Positions 61,923-64,000 of a stretch of DNA of 64,000 nucleotides are shown piece after piece. The position numbers were made by a program, and so were the translations under genes. The number at the start of each line of letters is the position of its first letter. The stretch's first letter is position 1. The DNA is taken from the NCBI RefSeq assembly GCF_900142885.1, contig NZ_FRCL01000012.1:1-64000 (forward strand), read 5' to 3'. The notes under the pieces were generated by a model. The model had not been told where the DNA came from. It saw only the letters and a program-made list of their open reading frames with translations, and did not search any database. Source of the stretch: Flavobacterium xinjiangense (GTDB lineage Bacteria > Bacteroidota > Bacteroidia > Flavobacteriales > Flavobacteriaceae).

Positions 61923-62738
61923 TTAGGAAAGAATTTTGTTGACAATATCATGGACTATTTTTTCCTCTAGGGTATCATGTTCTTTGTAGTGTTCTGCTTT
62001 ATAATGATAAAGGCTCCACTTTTCTTTTTTGTATTCTAAGGCGGTGAGGTTTTCAACCCAATCACCACTGTTTAAATACATAACTTTTCCGTGTTCGTTT
62101 TGGACTTCCTTCATTTGAGGTTTGTGAATATGTCCGCAAATTACATAACTGTATTTTTTTTGAATGGCTATTTCTGCAGCGGTAGTTTCAAAATTGGATA
62201 CAAACGAAACTGCTTTCTTGACACTATCTTTAATCATTTTTGAATAGCTTCTTTTCTCCTTTCCTAAAAGCACTAAAAGCCAGTTAATCAAACTGTTGAT
62301 TAAAATCAATAAATCGTATCCTTTTCCACCCAGTTTGGCTAGTATTTTAGCATAGCCTTTCGTAGAGGAGTCAAATACATCTCCATGAAAAATCCAGGTT
62401 TTCTTTCCGTCTAAATCCAGAATTAATTTATCAGCCAATTCAAAATTTCCTAATATAAAATCAGAGTATTTCCGTAAAGCTTCATCGTGATTTCCGGTAA
62501 TATATATAACACGGGTTCCTTGATTAGACATTTTTATAATTTGTCTCAAGACATTCATGTGAGAAGCAGGGAAATAACTTTTAGTGAAACTCCACATATC
62601 GATGATATCTCCATTTAAAACCAAAGTTTTTGGTTGAATAGATTTTAGATATTGTAGTAATTCTTTGGCATGACATCCATATGTGCCAAGGTGTATGTCA
62701 CTTATGACCACCAGCGGAATTTTTCGTTTCCTATTCAT
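61923..62738 (-). CDS. LpxH-like metallophosphoesterase
   Basis: 271-residue calcineurin-fold phosphoesterase resembling UDP-2,3-diacylglucosamine pyrophosphatase of lipid A synthesis. Metal-binding blocks appear in order: VISDIHLGTYGCHAKE, NGDIIDMWSF, TGNHDEALR, FHGDVFD and GHIHKP. An LpxH-like role in making lipid X is likely but not proven; other phosphodiesterases have this set. A helical insert (about 130-165) is longer than in E. coli LpxH. It is 49 bp upstream of the glycosyltransferase and forms a unit with it. Confidence 0.78.
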   Translation of the reverse strand: MNRKRKIPLVVISDIHLGTYGCHAKELLQYLKSIQPKTLVLNGDIIDMWSFTKSYFPASHMNVLRQIIKMSNQGTRVIYITGNHDEALRKYSDFILGNFELADKLILDLDGKKTWIFHGDVFDSSTKGYAKILAKLGGKGYDLLILINSLINWLLVLLGKEKRSYSKMIKDSVKKAVSFVSNFETTAAEIAIQKKYSYVICGHIHKPQMKEVQNEHGKVMYLNSGDWVENLTALEYKKEKWSLYHYKAEHYKEHDTLEEKIVHDIVNKILS

Positions 62739-62872
62739 AATTAGTTTTTACTAAAGTAATTCCTCTATGTTAGGATAACGTTTCAGGATTATTATTATAT
62801 CTTTTTGTTTTGTTGCTCTTATAAGCAGAACAAAATATGTTTATTACTTTAAAATTTTCTTATTTTTGAAAG

Positions 62873-63568
62873 ATGAAAAAAACAGTGTACTTTTTTTTAT
62901 TACTTCCTTTGATGATTTTGGCGCAATCCAATTTCGATAAGGGAGAAAAGCTATTCAAAGAAGAAAAATTTGATCAGGCGCAGTTAGTTTTTGAATCTAT
63001 TTTAAAAACTAATCCTCATGATTTAAAAACTATTGAATATTTAGGCGACATAGCCGGAAAAGATAAATCTTGGGATGCAGCGATTGGTTACTATAAAAAA
63101 CTAAAACAACTCAAGCCTTTAGAAGCCAATTATTATTATAAATATGGTGGTGTTCTTGGAATGAAAGCTATAAATGGCAATAAATTCAAAGCACTTGGAA
63201 TGATTGATGAGGTTAGAGGTTCTTTTGAAAAAGCAATTGCGTTGAATCCAAAGCATATTGAGGCACGTTGGGCGTTAATTGAGTTGTATATACAGTTGCC
63301 TGGAATTGTTGGTGGGAGCCAGTCTAAAGCAGTTAAGTATTCAAATGAATTAATGAAACTCTCGCCAGTAGATGGTCATCTGTCTAAGGGACATATTGAC
63401 GAATATTTTAAAAGATACAAGTTAGCCGAACAAAACTACAAAAAAGCTATAGCTATTGGAGGCTCAAAAATGAGTTACCAAAAGCTCGCCAATTTGTATA
63501 GAAATAAAATGAATGATCCTGAAAAAGCTAGATTAGTTTTGGAAGAATATAAAAATAAAAGAGGGTAA
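62873..63568 (+). CDS. tetratricopeptide repeat protein
   Basis: 231-residue exported protein with a signal peptide (1-17, ending ILAQ). The rest is TPR: FDKGEKLFKEEKFDQAQLVF, then segments near 55-90, 110-145 and 175-230, with the A-x-x-x-Y-x-x-A-I pattern (AIGYYKKLKQLKPLEANYYY). It offers no enzymatic motif and most likely binds protein partners in the periplasm. It lies divergent from the LpxH-like gene and upstream of mpl. A TATTTTTG sequence precedes the start too closely to be used as evidence. Confidence 0.82.
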   Translation: MKKTVYFFLLLPLMILAQSNFDKGEKLFKEEKFDQAQLVFESILKTNPHDLKTIEYLGDIAGKDKSWDAAIGYYKKLKQLKPLEANYYYKYGGVLGMKAINGNKFKALGMIDEVRGSFEKAIALNPKHIEARWALIELYIQLPGIVGGSQSKAVKYSNELMKLSPVDGHLSKGHIDEYFKRYKLAEQNYKKAIAIGGSKMSYQKLANLYRNKMNDPEKARLVLEEYKNKRG

Positions 63569-63627
63569 AAGGTCGAAAATTAAATTTTGACTTTTTCGAA
63601 TACAACAACTATAAACCATAAACTAAA

Positions 63628-64000
63628 ATGCGTACACATTTTATAGCTATCGGTGGAAGTGCCATGCACAATCTAGCCTTAGCGTTACACAATAAAGGAT
63701 ATCAAGTTACAGGAAGTGATGATGCCATTTTTGAACCATCAAAATCAAGATTAGATAAAAAAGGGATTTTACCCGCAGAATTGGGTTGGTTTCCTGAAAA
63801 AATAACATCTGGTATCGAAGCAGTAATTCTAGGTATGCATGCTAAAGCTGATAATCCAGAGTTGTTGAAAGCACAAGAATTAGGATTGAAAATATATTCC
63901 TATCCTGAATTTCTTTACGAACAATCCAAAAATAAAACACGCGTAGTTATAGGAGGTTCTCATGGAAAAACAACCATAACTTCGATGATTCTTCATGTGA
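63628..64000 (+). CDS. mpl: UDP-N-acetylmuramate:L-alanyl-gamma-D-glutamyl-meso-DAP ligase (3' end outside window)
   Basis: First 124 residues of a Mur ligase, cut by the window end. It starts MRTHFIAIGGSAMHNLALAL, which matches the N-terminal UDP-binding domain of MurC/Mpl, with SDDAIFEPSKSRLD, and reaches the P-loop GGSHGKTTITSMI. The HFIAIGGSAMHNLA start and the order of loops favour Mpl, which recycles murein tripeptide, over MurC. It pairs conceptually with anmK at 28.5 kb. Confidence 0.85.
   Translation, partial: MRTHFIAIGGSAMHNLALALHNKGYQVTGSDDAIFEPSKSRLDKKGILPAELGWFPEKITSGIEAVILGMHAKADNPELLKAQELGLKIYSYPEFLYEQSKNKTRVVIGGSHGKTTITSMILHV

Overview
The window is an AT-rich chromosomal segment of a Bacteroidetes bacterium, almost certainly a Flavobacterium or close relative. 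The evidence is the type IX secretion system (T9SS) and gliding genes (porU, porV, gldJ), a PorP/SprF-type protein next to a type B T9SS substrate, promoters of the Bacteroidetes type (TTG, about 16-20 bp, TAnnTTTG), scarce Shine-Dalgarno sites, and the order hpt-adk-(CNNM)-obg. I see no prophage, insertion sequence, integrase, CRISPR array or rRNA operon. Most of the window is core metabolism and cell-envelope biology.

Layout. 1-5.1 kb: the 3' part of a giant repeat adhesin with a type B T9SS sorting domain, then its likely outer-membrane partner (PorP/SprF family) and a PorE-like TPR/propeller/OmpA lipoprotein or periplasmic protein. 5.2-7.1 kb: miaE and a glycosyltransferase. 7.2-10.5 kb: pyruvate dehydrogenase E2 and E1-alpha, and cytidine deaminase. 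10.6-17.5 kb: T9SS core, with porV and porU leftward and gldJ rightward, followed by murF (to 18.8 kb). 18.8-21 kb: a GH30 glycosidase flanked by gene debris, including a decayed GH30-like tail. 21-30.8 kb: acyl-CoA oxidase, tRNA-Val, folC, exbB/exbD with a convergent TonB-like protein, a Glu/Leu-type dehydrogenase, anmK and an acyl-CoA dehydrogenase.

30.9-37.6 kb: a collinear run of a Crp/Fnr regulator, peroxiredoxin, YHS protein, a frameshifted DoxX-like gene, a DinB-like protein, NRDE protein, membrane-anchored ATP-grasp enzyme and LysE-like exporter, then an M28 peptidase and a GNAT. 37.7-43.3 kb: an SDR, a SprT-like protein, an Mla-type lipid ABC transporter pair, GT2 plus methyltransferase, and a FabH-like ketosynthase. 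43.5-50.6 kb: gcvP, a UbiA-like membrane protein, SRPBCC and DUF2071 proteins, and an M3 peptidase. 50.8-57 kb: an unknown protein, purE/purK, and a DUF1501 (Tat plus T9SS tail)/DUF1800 pair. 57-64 kb: hpt, adk, CNNM transporter, obg, a MurG-like glycosyltransferase, an LpxH-like phosphatase, a TPR protein and the start of mpl.

The main unexplained signals are as follows. (i) Two homologous structured intergenic elements of about 145 bp (42048-42194 minus, 58261-58403 plus) sit immediately after stop codons; their stems differ in sequence but keep their pairing. (ii) A duplicated 3' tail of the DUF1800 gene lies in its own downstream spacer. (iii) A decayed GH30 tail precedes the intact GH30 gene. 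(iv) A one-base frameshift breaks the DoxX-like gene. (v) A 504-bp higher-order DNA repeat lies in the adhesin. No wholly new multi-gene system could be established; the ATP-grasp/LysE pair is the least explained biosynthetic-looking unit.
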